A DNA stretch of 64,000 nt from an uncultured Porphyromonadaceae bacterium. Lineage in GTDB: Bacteria; Bacteroidota; Bacteroidia; Bacteroidales; Muribaculaceae. The stretch is taken from contig CAMWMR010000010.1 in assembly GCA_947175425.1 (NCBI GenBank), forward strand, positions 1-64,000, written 5' to 3'. This document shows, in pieces, positions 25,725 through 34,388 of the stretch. The notes below the pieces were generated by a model. That model was not told where the DNA came from and searched no databases. It was given only the letters and a program-made list of their open reading frames with translations. The position numbers and the translations under genes are program-made. Numbering within the stretch: position 1 is the first letter of the stretch; every line of letters starts with the position of its first letter.

Positions 25725-28190
25725 ATGAAAAAACTCAATTTACTTGCCATGCTGTTGTGTGCCGCTCCCGCCGGCATTGCACAGTCTACAATCGACGTCT
25801 GCGATTTCAAGTACAATGTCGATACGGTTTTCCATGCCGTTGTAGGCCCCGGAACAACACAAACATCCCTGCGCCTGCGTGGCGAAACAGCTCCCCTGAA
25901 CGTACATTATCTCAAAATCGACCAAAGCAACCCCCTTGTGACTATCCGCGCTGTCTGTGCCACCGATAAGGTTGCAGGCACTGCCCGCACTTCGACAATG
26001 GCTCAGTCGAACAGCAAGGAAGGAGTGTGCTATTTTGCCGGATGTAACGGCGATTTCTATTCCACAGGAGGTTACTCATCGAACGGCCTGTCGGTTGTTG
26101 GTACTCCCACAACTTCCACTACCGTGGAACGTGAAATTTATAAAACGTCCAATTCCAACTACCAGTTCTCGGTGGACGTGGACGGTGTTGCCCGCGTGAG
26201 CCGCCTGAACTACTATACAGGCACGGCCACAATAGGCGAGAAAGTGACTCTGCTCAAGGGAGTTAATGTAATGTCGCCCTCGAACGGCATAACAATATAC
26301 ACTCCCCGCTACTGGGGCTCGGCAAACCAAATGGACTACGCCGGAAACTGCTGGCAGGTATCGGCCCGCCTTGTGGAGGGCGACAAGTTCTATGCCGGCG
26401 GAAAATTCCGTCTTGAAGTGACCTCCGAACCTGCCGACGACGGCGATATGAAAGTGCCCGACGACGGTTTCGTTATCCATGGCCGCGGCACTTCCAAAAC
26501 CGGCTGCAACACCGGCGCAAAGGACTTTGTCGGCGCTCTCAAGCCCGGCGATATCGTTGAATTTGAAAATATTATCCTCACTGCCGAAGGCGAACGCATC
26601 TATCCCCGCACAATCGTTTCGGGCAACCCCAAAACCGTGGGATTCGGCGAAACCCTTGCCACTGCCGGCGAACGAGGCGATGCTTCCGACCGTCATCCCC
26701 GAACAGGTATCGGCGTGAGTGAAAACGGCGATACTATTATCATGATGGTTGTGGAAGGACGTGGCGAATCGGTGGGCGTGACTACTCCAATGCTCGGCGA
26801 CCTTATGCGCTATGCCGGTGCTTACGAGGCCGTTAACCTCGATGGCGGAGGCTCCTCAACCCTATATACCGAAGCGCTTGGCGTCCGAAACCGATGCTCC
26901 GACGGTACTGAACGAGCCGTAGGCAATGCTGTTTTTGCCGTTATGGAAGCTCCCGAGGACAACGAAGTTGCCGAAATCCGATTTGCCGACCATGCAAAAC
27001 GTGTGCCCGGACTGGGTGAGTACACTCCTGTGGTGTTCGCATATAACAAATACGGCAAACTCATTGATACCGACTATAATGACTTCACCCTCGAAGCTCC
27101 CGAAGGCCTCGGGACAGTGGTTTCCGGCGGACGTGTGCTGCTTGCTTCCGGACAAGGAACTCATGCTCTCAAGGCTGTGACATCCAATGGTTTGTCTGCA
27201 ACCATGCCTGTAACCGTGGGTGAACTCGGCGATGTAAAACTTGTACTGTCGCAGGTCCTTCTCAATCGCACCCGTCAGTTCCGCGTGCTGCTCAGCTCGG
27301 ATGTCAACGGAGCCTCTATGCCCGTGTCTCCCGCAGCCTTCCAATGGACAAGTTCTAATCCCGCCGTGGCCGAAGTAGACGTTGAAGGCGTTGTGAAAGG
27401 TATTGCCGACGGCAGTGCCGTCATAACAGGTGTTTACGGTGATATGGAACTCTCTCTGGACGTCACCGTTGAAATTGCCAAAGGCGAATATGTTCCTCTG
27501 GATCCGAGTGCATCGGCCGAAGGATGGAAGCTGAAAACCACTGCCTGCAAGAGCGAAGGACTGTACATTGCCGATGACGGTGCGTACACTGTAGATTACA
27601 CAATCTCGTCGACCCGCGGCCCGATGATTACTCTAAGCAATACAATAGTTCTCTGGAGCCATCCCGAAGCAATGCGTATAAGCCTGGACAACAGCGAGGC
27701 TGCAATTTCGAGCGCAACTGTTTCCCTGCGTCCGGCCAATGTATCCCGCGCCGTTGTTACAAGTATCAAAGAAATTGGCGAAGGTGTTGTCGAACTCGAT
27801 ATCCCCATGTCGGGAATATGCGATACCGAGGACTTCTCTTCCTGGCCTATTGAGTTTTCGTCCATGTCCTTCTCCCTCAAGGGCAGTACTTCCACTCCCG
27901 GTCGCCTGCGTCTTCCTGCCATAGAGGTCAAGTACGATGAGGCAAGCGTGGGAGGCGTTGAAAGCATTGCCGGCGGTCTTCCTTCCGATTGCCCTGTAAG
28001 CGTTGAGGATCGCACCGTTACAATTGCTTCTCAAGCAAGCCTGATAGAGGTTTACGGAATTGGCGGCGAGCTTGTTGCCCGTGCTGCAGACTGCCGCTCG
28101 GTTACTCTGCCCGACAATGCGCCTGCCGTGTGCATCGTTTCTGCCACTGTCGACGGGCGTACTCATGTGGCCAAAGTGGCTCTGCGATAA
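25725..28190 (+). CDS. Secreted phosphodiester glycosidase (NAGPA domain) with Ig-like module
   Basis: An 821-aa protein with a signal peptide (MKKLNLLAMLLCAAPAGIAQ). The N-terminal half is a NAGPA/phosphodiester-glycosidase domain: HPRTGIGVSENGDTIIMMVV, then the hallmark AVNLDGGGSSTLY near residue 380. Characterised relatives hydrolyse sugar-1-phosphodiester linkages (for example in the mannose-6-phosphate uncovering enzyme); the bacterial substrate here is unknown. A Big_2-like Ig domain follows (FQWTSSNPAVAEVDVEGVVKG, ~residues 500-590), then a beta-rich region. The end (GIGGELVARAADC...HVAKVAL) resembles a short T9SS-type tail, different from the RRQG tail of the neighbours. It has its own promoter. 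Confidence 0.85.
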   Translation: MKKLNLLAMLLCAAPAGIAQSTIDVCDFKYNVDTVFHAVVGPGTTQTSLRLRGETAPLNVHYLKIDQSNPLVTIRAVCATDKVAGTARTSTMAQSNSKEGVCYFAGCNGDFYSTGGYSSNGLSVVGTPTTSTTVEREIYKTSNSNYQFSVDVDGVARVSRLNYYTGTATIGEKVTLLKGVNVMSPSNGITIYTPRYWGSANQMDYAGNCWQVSARLVEGDKFYAGGKFRLEVTSEPADDGDMKVPDDGFVIHGRGTSKTGCNTGAKDFVGALKPGDIVEFENIILTAEGERIYPRTIVSGNPKTVGFGETLATAGERGDASDRHPRTGIGVSENGDTIIMMVVEGRGESVGVTTPMLGDLMRYAGAYEAVNLDGGGSSTLYTEALGVRNRCSDGTERAVGNAVFAVMEAPEDNEVAEIRFADHAKRVPGLGEYTPVVFAYNKYGKLIDTDYNDFTLEAPEGLGTVVSGGRVLLASGQGTHALKAVTSNGLSATMPVTVGELGDVKLVLSQVLLNRTRQFRVLLSSDVNGASMPVSPAAFQWTSSNPAVAEVDVEGVVKGIADGSAVITGVYGDMELSLDVTVEIAKGEYVPLDPSASAEGWKLKTTACKSEGLYIADDGAYTVDYTISSTRGPMITLSNTIVLWSHPEAMRISLDNSEAAISSATVSLRPANVSRAVVTSIKEIGEGVVELDIPMSGICDTEDFSSWPIEFSSMSFSLKGSTSTPGRLRLPAIEVKYDEASVGGVESIAGGLPSDCPVSVEDRTVTIASQASLIEVYGIGGELVARAADCRSVTLPDNAPAVCIVSATVDGRTHVAKVALR

Positions 28191-28212
28191 CTCATATTTG
28201 GCAAAAAATTGC

Positions 28213-28220
28213 TATCTTTG
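28213..28220 (+). promoter_or_regulatory. -7 element of pheS
   Basis: TATCTTTG, 26 nt before the pheS ATG. The nearest TTTG is only 12 bp upstream, so the -33 is not canonical. Confidence 0.5.
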
Positions 28221-28246
28221 CCGCGTTATAGCAAAACGAAACAGCG

Positions 28247-29266
28247 ATGATAGAAAAAATACAAGCACTGCGCGCTGAAATTGAGGCTCTTACGGCTGCA
28301 AATGCCGAAGAACTCGAGGCACTGCGTATAAAATACCTGAGCAAGAAAGGCGAGATAAGCTCGCTGATGAACGACTTCCGCAGCGTTCCCGCCGAGCAGA
28401 AACGCGAACTCGGTCAGGCGCTAAACGAGTTGAAAAACTTTGCAACCGAGCGCATTAACACCCTCCGCGAGGAAATCGAAGCGGGTAAGGACGCCGCCGG
28501 TATGCTCGACCTCACCCGCGACGCTTCGCCCGTTAAACTGGGTACACGTCACCCGCTTTCGCTTGTCCGCGAGCAGATTATCGACATTTTCCGCCGTCTC
28601 GGCTTCACCATTGCCGAAGGCCCGGAAATTGAAGACGACTGGCATGTGTTCGAGGCGCTCAACTTCGCCGCCGACCACCCCGCCCGCGACATGCAGGACA
28701 CTTTCTTCATCGGCCGCAATCCCGATGTGCTTCTGCGCACCCACACCTCCAGCGTGCAAACCCGCGTGATGACCAAGCAGGAACCCCCTATCCGTATCAT
28801 CTGCCCCGGTCGTGTGTACCGCAACGAGGCTATCAGTGCCCGCGCTCACTGCTTCTTCCACCAGCTTGAGGCTCTCTACATCGACCGCGATGTCACTTTC
28901 GCCGACCTGCGTCAGACTTTGCTCTACTTCGCCCGCGAAATGTTTGGTCCCGACACCGACATTCGTCTACGTCCCAGCTACTTCCCCTTCACCGAACCCT
29001 CGGCCGAAATGGACATCAGCTGCGACCTCTGCGGCGGCAAGGGCTGCTCCTTCTGCAAGGGTACCGGCTGGGTGGAAATCCTCGGCTGCGGCATGGTGGA
29101 TCCCAACGTGCTCGAGGCCTGCGGTATCGATTCCAAAAAGTACAGCGGTTTCGCCCTCGGCATGGGTATCGAGCGCATTACCAACCTCAAGTACCGCGTG
29201 AAGGACCTGCGCCTGTTCTCGGAGAACGATGTCCGCTTCCTGGACGAGTTCACCGCCGCCCACTGA
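28247..29266 (+). CDS. pheS: Phenylalanine-tRNA ligase alpha subunit
   Basis: A 339-aa class II aminoacyl-tRNA synthetase subunit. It has an N-terminal coiled coil (residues ~1-85), motif 2 around CPGRVYRNEAISARAHCFFHQ, and motif 3 FALGMGIERI near the C-terminus. A four-cysteine cluster (CDLCGGKGCSFCKG) is present, as in many PheS proteins. pheT is not adjacent in this window, so the subunits are probably unlinked. It begins the pheS-nth-TRIC-gtrA run. Confidence 0.95.
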   Translation: MIEKIQALRAEIEALTAANAEELEALRIKYLSKKGEISSLMNDFRSVPAEQKRELGQALNELKNFATERINTLREEIEAGKDAAGMLDLTRDASPVKLGTRHPLSLVREQIIDIFRRLGFTIAEGPEIEDDWHVFEALNFAADHPARDMQDTFFIGRNPDVLLRTHTSSVQTRVMTKQEPPIRIICPGRVYRNEAISARAHCFFHQLEALYIDRDVTFADLRQTLLYFAREMFGPDTDIRLRPSYFPFTEPSAEMDISCDLCGGKGCSFCKGTGWVEILGCGMVDPNVLEACGIDSKKYSGFALGMGIERITNLKYRVKDLRLFSENDVRFLDEFTAAH

Positions 29267-29276
29267 TACACCGCCG

Positions 29277-29954
29277 ATGACACGAAAGGCTCTTTACGAG
29301 GAGACGCTCAGGCGTTTCGGCGAGAATATGCCCTCGCCGCAAACCGAGCTTGTGTACAGTAATCCGTACCAGCTCCTTGTGGCCGTCATCCTCTCGGCCC
29401 AGTGTACCGACAAGCGCGTAAACACAATTACTCCCGCGCTGTTCAGCGCTTTTCCAACGCCCTCGGATTTGGCCGCTGCCACCGAAGAACGCGTGTTCGA
29501 ACTTATTCGCTCCTGCTCATACCCCAACAACAAGACTCGCTCGTTGTTGGGGATGGCAAGGAAGCTGTGCGAGGAGTTCGACGGCAATGTACCCGACAAT
29601 ATGGACGAGCTGCTAAGCCTCCCCGGCGTAGGCCGCAAGACGGCCAACGTTATACTTTCGGTGATTTTCGGGCAGGCGGCAATGGCTGTGGATACGCACG
29701 TTTTCCGTGTGGCCGAGCGCATAGGCCTTACCCGTGCAAGCCGCACGCCGGCTGCTACCGAAAAAACTCTTGTGGCAAATATTCCCGAGGAACTGCTCGG
29801 CAAAGCCCACCACTGGCTTATTCTGCACGGACGCTATGTGTGCAAGGCGCGCAAACCGGGCTGCGGCGAGTGCTTCCTTGCCGATATTTGCCGTTATAAT
29901 GGCCGCCTTAAAGCCCGCGAGGCGCGTGCAGCGGAGAAAGGAGATAAACAATGA
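29277..29954 (+). CDS. nth: Endonuclease III
   Basis: A 225-aa base-excision DNA glycosylase/AP lyase for oxidised pyrimidines. It has the helix-hairpin-helix LPGVGRKTA with catalytic lysine, catalytic aspartate in VDTHVFRVAERIGL, and the 4Fe-4S pattern C-x6-C-x2-C-x5-C (CKARKPGCGECFLADIC). I choose the ATG at 29277 (MTRKALYEETL), 10 bp after pheS; the track start lies inside pheS. Confidence 0.95.
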   Translation: MTRKALYEETLRRFGENMPSPQTELVYSNPYQLLVAVILSAQCTDKRVNTITPALFSAFPTPSDLAAATEERVFELIRSCSYPNNKTRSLLGMARKLCEEFDGNVPDNMDELLSLPGVGRKTANVILSVIFGQAAMAVDTHVFRVAERIGLTRASRTPAATEKTLVANIPEELLGKAHHWLILHGRYVCKARKPGCGECFLADICRYNGRLKAREARAAEKGDKQ

Positions 29955-30598
29955 ACGAGGATTTGCTTTTTATTCTCATTATAGAAATGCTTGGTACTGT
30001 GGCCTTTGCCATTAGCGGCATACGATTGGCCGCCGCCAAGAATTTCGACTGGTTCGGCGCCTACGTCGTTGGCCTCGTAACTGCCATTGGAGGCGGTACC
30101 GTCCGCGACTTGCTGTTAGGAATACCCGTGTTCTGGATGCAGACGTGGATGTATCTGGGTGTCACTTTCGTATCCCTTGTAACGGTAATTATTTTCCGCC
30201 GTGCCCTTGTGGGCGGCATGCGCACACTGTTTATTTTCGATGCCATAGGCCTGGCGCTCTTCGTTGTGGTGGGCATTGAAAAGAGTCTTGTGGCCGGCTA
30301 TCCCATGTGGGTTGCCATTGCCATGGGTATTATAACAGGCTCGTTCGGCGGTATTACGCGTGATATTCTGCTCAACGAGGAGCCTCTTTTCTTCCGCAAG
30401 GACATCTATGCCACGGCCTGCCTTGCCGGCGGCCTGGTGTACTGGCTGGTATCGCTGCTGAGCTTTACAACGCCCATTGCGGCGCAAATAAGCTGCGGCC
30501 TTACCGTGATTGGCCTGCGAATTGCCGCGGTGCACTACAACTGGTCGCTGCCAATTCTGCAGATTTCTCCCGAAGATTTACCTCACGATGACAAATAA
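29951..30598 (+). CDS. TRIC-type cation channel family protein (UPF0126)
   Basis: A 215-aa integral membrane protein with about seven transmembrane helices built as two UPF0126 repeats (FAISGIRLAAAKNFDWFGAY and later GSFGGITRDILL; GGGTVRDLLLG in the first). Bacterial members are homologues of TRIC potassium channels. Its ATG overlaps the nth stop (ATGA), implying translational coupling. Confidence 0.88.
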   Translation: MNEDLLFILIIEMLGTVAFAISGIRLAAAKNFDWFGAYVVGLVTAIGGGTVRDLLLGIPVFWMQTWMYLGVTFVSLVTVIIFRRALVGGMRTLFIFDAIGLALFVVVGIEKSLVAGYPMWVAIAMGIITGSFGGITRDILLNEEPLFFRKDIYATACLAGGLVYWLVSLLSFTTPIAAQISCGLTVIGLRIAAVHYNWSLPILQISPEDLPHDDK

Positions 30599-31058
30599 GA
30601 AACTTCAAAGCCTGCACGAGCGTCGTCGTCACCTGCACCCCGACAAGGTGCAAAAGCTTGTGCAATTCATAAAATACTGCCTTGTGGGCGTGCTCAACAC
30701 CCTCATTACTTTCGGGGTGATTTATCTTTGTAAATCGCTGCTGGAAATGAATTTGTATGTTAGCAATGCCCTGGGCTACATTTGCGGCGTGATAAACTCC
30801 TTTTTGTGCAACAAACAGTGGGTTTTCCACTCCAAAGGCAGCTACAGGCGCGAGGCCGTGAAGTTCCTCGTCGGCTTCGGCGTTTGCTATGCGCTGCAGT
30901 TCGCTGTTGTGTGGATGCTCACGCAGTCGCAGTTCGGAAGTCTGGAATTTTTGATTTTCGGAATAGTGCTGTCGGGCTACGGCATAGCCACGGTGCTTGG
31001 AAATGTGGTTTATACGCTTGCTAACTTTGTGTATAACCGCACGATAGCTTTTAAATAG
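30588..31058 (+). CDS. GtrA family membrane protein
   Basis: A 156-aa protein with four transmembrane helices and the GtrA pattern FIKYCLVGVLNTLITFGVIYL near residue 25. GtrA-type proteins are thought to move lipid-linked sugars or act in cell-surface polysaccharide synthesis. The ORF in the track runs upstream into the TRIC gene; I take the ATG at 30588, overlapping that gene by 11 bp. It ends at a strong bidirectional terminator. Confidence 0.85.
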   Translation: MTNKKLQSLHERRRHLHPDKVQKLVQFIKYCLVGVLNTLITFGVIYLCKSLLEMNLYVSNALGYICGVINSFLCNKQWVFHSKGSYRREAVKFLVGFGVCYALQFAVVWMLTQSQFGSLEFLIFGIVLSGYGIATVLGNVVYTLANFVYNRTIAFK

Positions 31059-31074
31059 ACAATTGCAAAAAAAT

Positions 31075-31112
31075 AAAGGGACCGGCGCATGTGAATTTGC
31101 GCCGGTCCCTTT
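31075..31112. terminator. Bidirectional terminator between gtrA and the YbjN-like genes
   Basis: A 15-bp perfect stem (31075-31089 / 31098-31112) with an 8-nt loop, flanked by A-rich and T-rich ends, sits between convergent genes. Confidence 0.85.
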
Positions 31113-31121
31113 GTTATTGAA

Positions 31122-31517
31122 TTATTCTTCGTCTTTTTCGAGGTCTACGAAAGCACGCCATGTGGTGCCGAGCACCATTTTGATGCAGTTTTCCACAATG
31201 TACTCCTTGGAAACTTCTTCATCGAGGAGGAAGGAGCATTCCATGCGTACGTTACCGTCGCGTACCACAGCTGTGGGCAGGTTGCGGCGGCAGTTGTGGC
31301 GGTTGGCAAGGAAATAGGGGTCGGTTTTGGGTTCGTATCCGGGAGCGCCGGCGGCATAGCTGAGGCGGTTGTTCTTGACAATTACAAAGATAACGACGTC
31401 GTGGCCGAAATCTTCGTCGGCAGTCTGCACAATCACCATGTCGCCGTCTTCGTCGATACGGGTGGAGATGTGGAGTTCGTCAAGATATTCGCGGATAAGG
31501 TTTTTGTCTACTGTCAT
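31122..31517 (-). CDS. YbjN-like small protein, paralogue 1
   Basis: A 131-aa cytosolic acidic protein resembling the YbjN/type III chaperone-like fold: an N-terminal helix (NLIREYLDELHI), a beta-hairpin (STRIDEDGDMVIV), and the conserved LANRHNCRRNLPTAVVRDG segment. It shares that layout with the next two minus-strand genes, so the three are tandem paralogues. YbjN proteins are tied to stress and motility regulation in enterobacteria; the role here is unknown. Last gene of the run. Confidence 0.6.
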   Translation of the reverse strand: MTVDKNLIREYLDELHISTRIDEDGDMVIVQTADEDFGHDVVIFVIVKNNRLSYAAGAPGYEPKTDPYFLANRHNCRRNLPTAVVRDGNVRMECSFLLDEEVSKEYIVENCIKMVLGTTWRAFVDLEKDEE

Positions 31518-31548
31518 AATAATGAGAGTTTAATAGGTTGATAAAAAT

Positions 31549-31932
31549 TCAGTTAAAAAATTTTACGGCGCAATTCCAAATACTCGAGATTATGGGGCGC
31601 AGGCAATCGTCGCTCAGATAATCGTCGCTCACATCCTCGGTAATGGTGAAAGCGTAGGTAAGAAAGAGTTCGCCGTCGCGGACAATGGCGGTAGGGTAGT
31701 TGCAATTGCCGTTTATATGGTTGGCAAAGCGGTAGATGTCCTCCTTGGGAGTGTAGTCCACGGGCTTGGCCAAAATCATAAGTTGCGGATCCTTGGTAAC
31801 GATGAATACGTTTATGTCGTGCCCGAAATTATCATCGGCTCGCAACACAAAACACAGGTCTCCCTCGGCGTCGAGGCGGGTAGCTATGCCGAGGCGGTCG
31901 AGACAATCACGAGTTCGTTGTTTGGACAGCAT
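31549..31932 (-). CDS. YbjN-like small protein, paralogue 2
   Basis: A 127-aa paralogue with the same layout (RLDAEGDLCFVL, FGHDINVFIV, FANHINGNCNYPTAIVRDG). The track ORF starts at 31974 inside paralogue 3; the ATG at 31932 (MLSKQRTRDCLD) comes one base after that gene's stop and gives an N-terminal helix matching the others, so I prefer it. The three reading frames are tightly packed. Confidence 0.6.
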   Translation of the reverse strand: MLSKQRTRDCLDRLGIATRLDAEGDLCFVLRADDNFGHDINVFIVTKDPQLMILAKPVDYTPKEDIYRFANHINGNCNYPTAIVRDGELFLTYAFTITEDVSDDYLSDDCLRPIISSIWNCAVKFFN

Positions 31933-31933
31933 T

Positions 31934-32353
31934 TCAGTTGTTTTGTTTGAAATATTCTTCGTCGGAACGTTCAAAATTCATAAAAGCTTCAAAAGTCAGG
32001 AAAATGCCCGGAGCAAACACATTTTCAAGCATGAAAATGGGCGACACCTCCTGTGTGAACAGCAATGCGCGGGTAAACACCACTTTGCCATCATCGGTAA
32101 TGTGGCACGAGGGTGATACCGAACGGCAATTATGCCTGTTTGCCATTTCAATCAGATTGCCTGACGGATTGTAACCCAAGGCTTCCGAGTGAAATACCAG
32201 CAGGGCGTCGTCAATAATGCTTATGAAAACGGCAACGCGATAGGGAAAGTACTTTTCGTCGAAGATAGCCACACACAACGTGCCGTCCTCCTCTTGCGAG
32301 TAATTCAACCCTTGTATTTCAAGCATTTCCTTGGCGATATCGTAGTTTATCAT
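31934..32353 (-). CDS. YbjN-like small protein, paralogue 3
   Basis: A 139-aa paralogue and the first gene of the run, with YSQEEDGTLCVAIF and MANRHNCRSVSPSCHITDDG aligning with the other two. I use the ATG at 32353 (MINYDIAKEMLEIQG); the upstream part of the track ORF lacks family resemblance. It is the most divergent copy. No canonical promoter pair is obvious upstream. Confidence 0.6.
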   Translation of the reverse strand: MINYDIAKEMLEIQGLNYSQEEDGTLCVAIFDEKYFPYRVAVFISIIDDALLVFHSEALGYNPSGNLIEMANRHNCRSVSPSCHITDDGKVVFTRALLFTQEVSPIFMLENVFAPGIFLTFEAFMNFERSDEEYFKQNN

Positions 32354-32560
32354 CTTGTTGCTGTTTAGTGTATAAAGGCATTTTGCAGTGCCCCTGCATG
32401 GTATATACGGCAAAAAACATATTTTTCCCCACAAATATACGAATAAGTTACCCGCCCCACCAAATTTATTTCCCCACCTCTACGAACTCTTTCAACCCTG
32501 AAAGCAATTCCGCCTTGTCGCGATTCCAGCTCAAATGCCTGTCATTTGAAAATTTATTTG

Positions 32561-32568
32561 TAACTTTG
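32561..32568 (+). promoter_or_regulatory. -7 element of the DpnII-like operon
   Basis: TAACTTTG, 33 nt before the methylase ATG. TTTG copies nearby are at the wrong distance. Confidence 0.45.
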
Positions 32569-32601
32569 TCTCATAAGTAATGTATATTGGCTTGTGACTG
32601 A

Positions 32602-33549
32602 ATGATGATTCAAATTACGACTAAAACTAAGGCAAAGCCTTTTTTGAAGTGGGCAGGAGGCAAAACCCAGTTGCTCCCTGTCATTGATTCGTTCTTGCCG
32701 GATACATTCAGGGCGCAGCAGGACGTGACCTATATAGAGCCTTTTGCCGGAGGCGGCGCAATGCTGTTTTATATGCTGCAAAAGTATCCCAATATACAAC
32801 GAGCTGTAATTAACGACATTAACCCGCATCTTATAAACTCATATCGCGTAATACGTAATGAACCGCATTTACTGATAAAAGCGTTGAAGGAATTGCAAAC
32901 ATCTTTCAAGGCCTTGGGTGACTATGATTTGCAAAAAGAACTATACCTCGATATAAGAAACCGCTTTAACGGGCAACAGGTAAACGATGTAGAGGAGGCG
33001 GCTTATATGATTTTCCTAAACCGCACATGTTTCAACGGCCTTTATAGAGAAAATTCCAAAGGAGGATTCAATGTGCCTTTCGGACGTTACTCCAATCCTA
33101 CCATTTGCGATGAGGAACTTATTCTTGCCGATAGTGAGCTGTTGCAGAAGGTGGATATATTGAACGGCGATTTTTCACAGACATCCGCTCATATCCGGGG
33201 ATATACCTTTTTTTACTTCGATCCTCCATACAGGCCTTTGGATGCAACATCAAGTTTCAATTCCTATGTAAAGGAATCGTTTGACGATAACGAGCAGATA
33301 AGACTAAAAGATTTTTTTGCGGAAATTACAGCAGCCGGCTGTCATGCCATGCTCAGCAATTCCGATTGCAAGGGACGCAATGCCGACGATGATTTTCTGG
33401 ACAACCTATACCGGGATTTTTTCATAGAAAGAGTGTATGCTAAACGTTGCATCAATGCAAATGCATCCAAACGAGGTTCTCTCACCGAGCTGTTGATCCG
33501 AAACTACGAAAATTATCAGGCGTATTCTGCAAATCTTTTTAATATTTGA
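32602..33549 (+). CDS. Dam-type adenine-N6 DNA methyltransferase (DpnM-like)
   Basis: A 315-aa D12-class (alpha group) adenine methylase. The SAM-binding motif is FLKWAGGKTQLL near residue 14, followed by YIEPFAGGGAMLF, and the catalytic motif is DPPY in YFDPPYRPLD. Dam and DpnM, its close relatives, methylate the adenine of GATC. Position directly before a DpnII-family nuclease makes it the protective methylase of that system. Codon use is AT-richer than nearby core genes. A second ATG lies one codon downstream. Confidence 0.92.
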   Translation: MMIQITTKTKAKPFLKWAGGKTQLLPVIDSFLPDTFRAQQDVTYIEPFAGGGAMLFYMLQKYPNIQRAVINDINPHLINSYRVIRNEPHLLIKALKELQTSFKALGDYDLQKELYLDIRNRFNGQQVNDVEEAAYMIFLNRTCFNGLYRENSKGGFNVPFGRYSNPTICDEELILADSELLQKVDILNGDFSQTSAHIRGYTFFYFDPPYRPLDATSSFNSYVKESFDDNEQIRLKDFFAEITAAGCHAMLSNSDCKGRNADDDFLDNLYRDFFIERVYAKRCINANASKRGSLTELLIRNYENYQAYSANLFNI

Positions 33550-33551
33550 CT

Positions 33552-34388
33552 ATGGCCTGCCGTTTTACCGATTTTATGAAACAACTCAAGGAAACTCACT
33601 TTTCTCTCAAGGACTATGTGGATTTTCCCAAGGTTGCAGCCAATGTAGAGGCTATATCCATAAAGCTCAATCAACTCAACTATTTGATTGGACAAGAAGA
33701 TATGGCTGCGGCTGTAAAGCGTTTGTGGGACGAAAATCCCAAGGTATTTTCGGTTTTGGATGTGCTTATAGCTGTACGGCCAAAGGACAGGAAGAAAGCC
33801 ATAGATATACACGGCAATATTCATTTGCTTAGCGACTACTTCGATTCTCCCGATCATGTAACAGAGTTTATAGAAGAAACAGGACTTGGTAATGTGTTTA
33901 GAAATAAGCAAATAAAGAATCTTGTAGATTATGTTTTCGGTGTTGAGGTCGGCCTTGATTCCAATGCTCGAAAGAACAGGGGTGGACACATTATGGAAGA
34001 CCTTGTGGCAAAAATATTTACACTAAACGGTATTCCGTTCCGACGAGAGGTGTATTATACCGAGTTTCCCGATATTGTGAAAGCTTTGGGTGCTGATAAC
34101 AAACGCTTTGATTTCGTTATCCGTACAAAAGAGACGATTTTCCTTATAGAAGCCAATTTCTATAGCAGTGGCGGCTCCAAGCTAAACGAAGTAGCCCGTT
34201 CATATTCGGAGCTTGCGCCAAAAATAAATGCGGTCCCCGGTTTTGAGTTTGTGTGGATAACCGACGGAATAGGTTGGGAGTCGGCCCGCAATAAACTTGA
34301 AGAAGCATTTGTACATATTCCCAAAGTGTATAATCTTACGAATATCACGGAATTTATCGATTTGCTAAAACACTTGTCGGTTCAATGA
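33552..34388 (+). CDS. DpnII-family type II restriction endonuclease
   Basis: A 278-aa nuclease of the DpnII family, expected to cut unmethylated GATC. The C-terminal half carries the PD-(D/E)xK-like core KRFDFVI...FLIEANFY followed by GGSKLNEVARSY, which is strongly conserved in DpnII relatives. The start is two bases after the methylase stop; I use the ATG at 33552 rather than the TTG at 33546. Its stop overlaps the next methylase ATG (ATGA). Confidence 0.92.
   Translation: MACRFTDFMKQLKETHFSLKDYVDFPKVAANVEAISIKLNQLNYLIGQEDMAAAVKRLWDENPKVFSVLDVLIAVRPKDRKKAIDIHGNIHLLSDYFDSPDHVTEFIEETGLGNVFRNKQIKNLVDYVFGVEVGLDSNARKNRGGHIMEDLVAKIFTLNGIPFRREVYYTEFPDIVKALGADNKRFDFVIRTKETIFLIEANFYSSGGSKLNEVARSYSELAPKINAVPGFEFVWITDGIGWESARNKLEEAFVHIPKVYNLTNITEFIDLLKHLSVQ

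Noticed and set aside
29020-29070. Unusual zinc-binding insertion in PheS (CxxCGGKGCxxCKG)
   Set aside because: The same cysteine cluster is normal in many bacterial PheS proteins.
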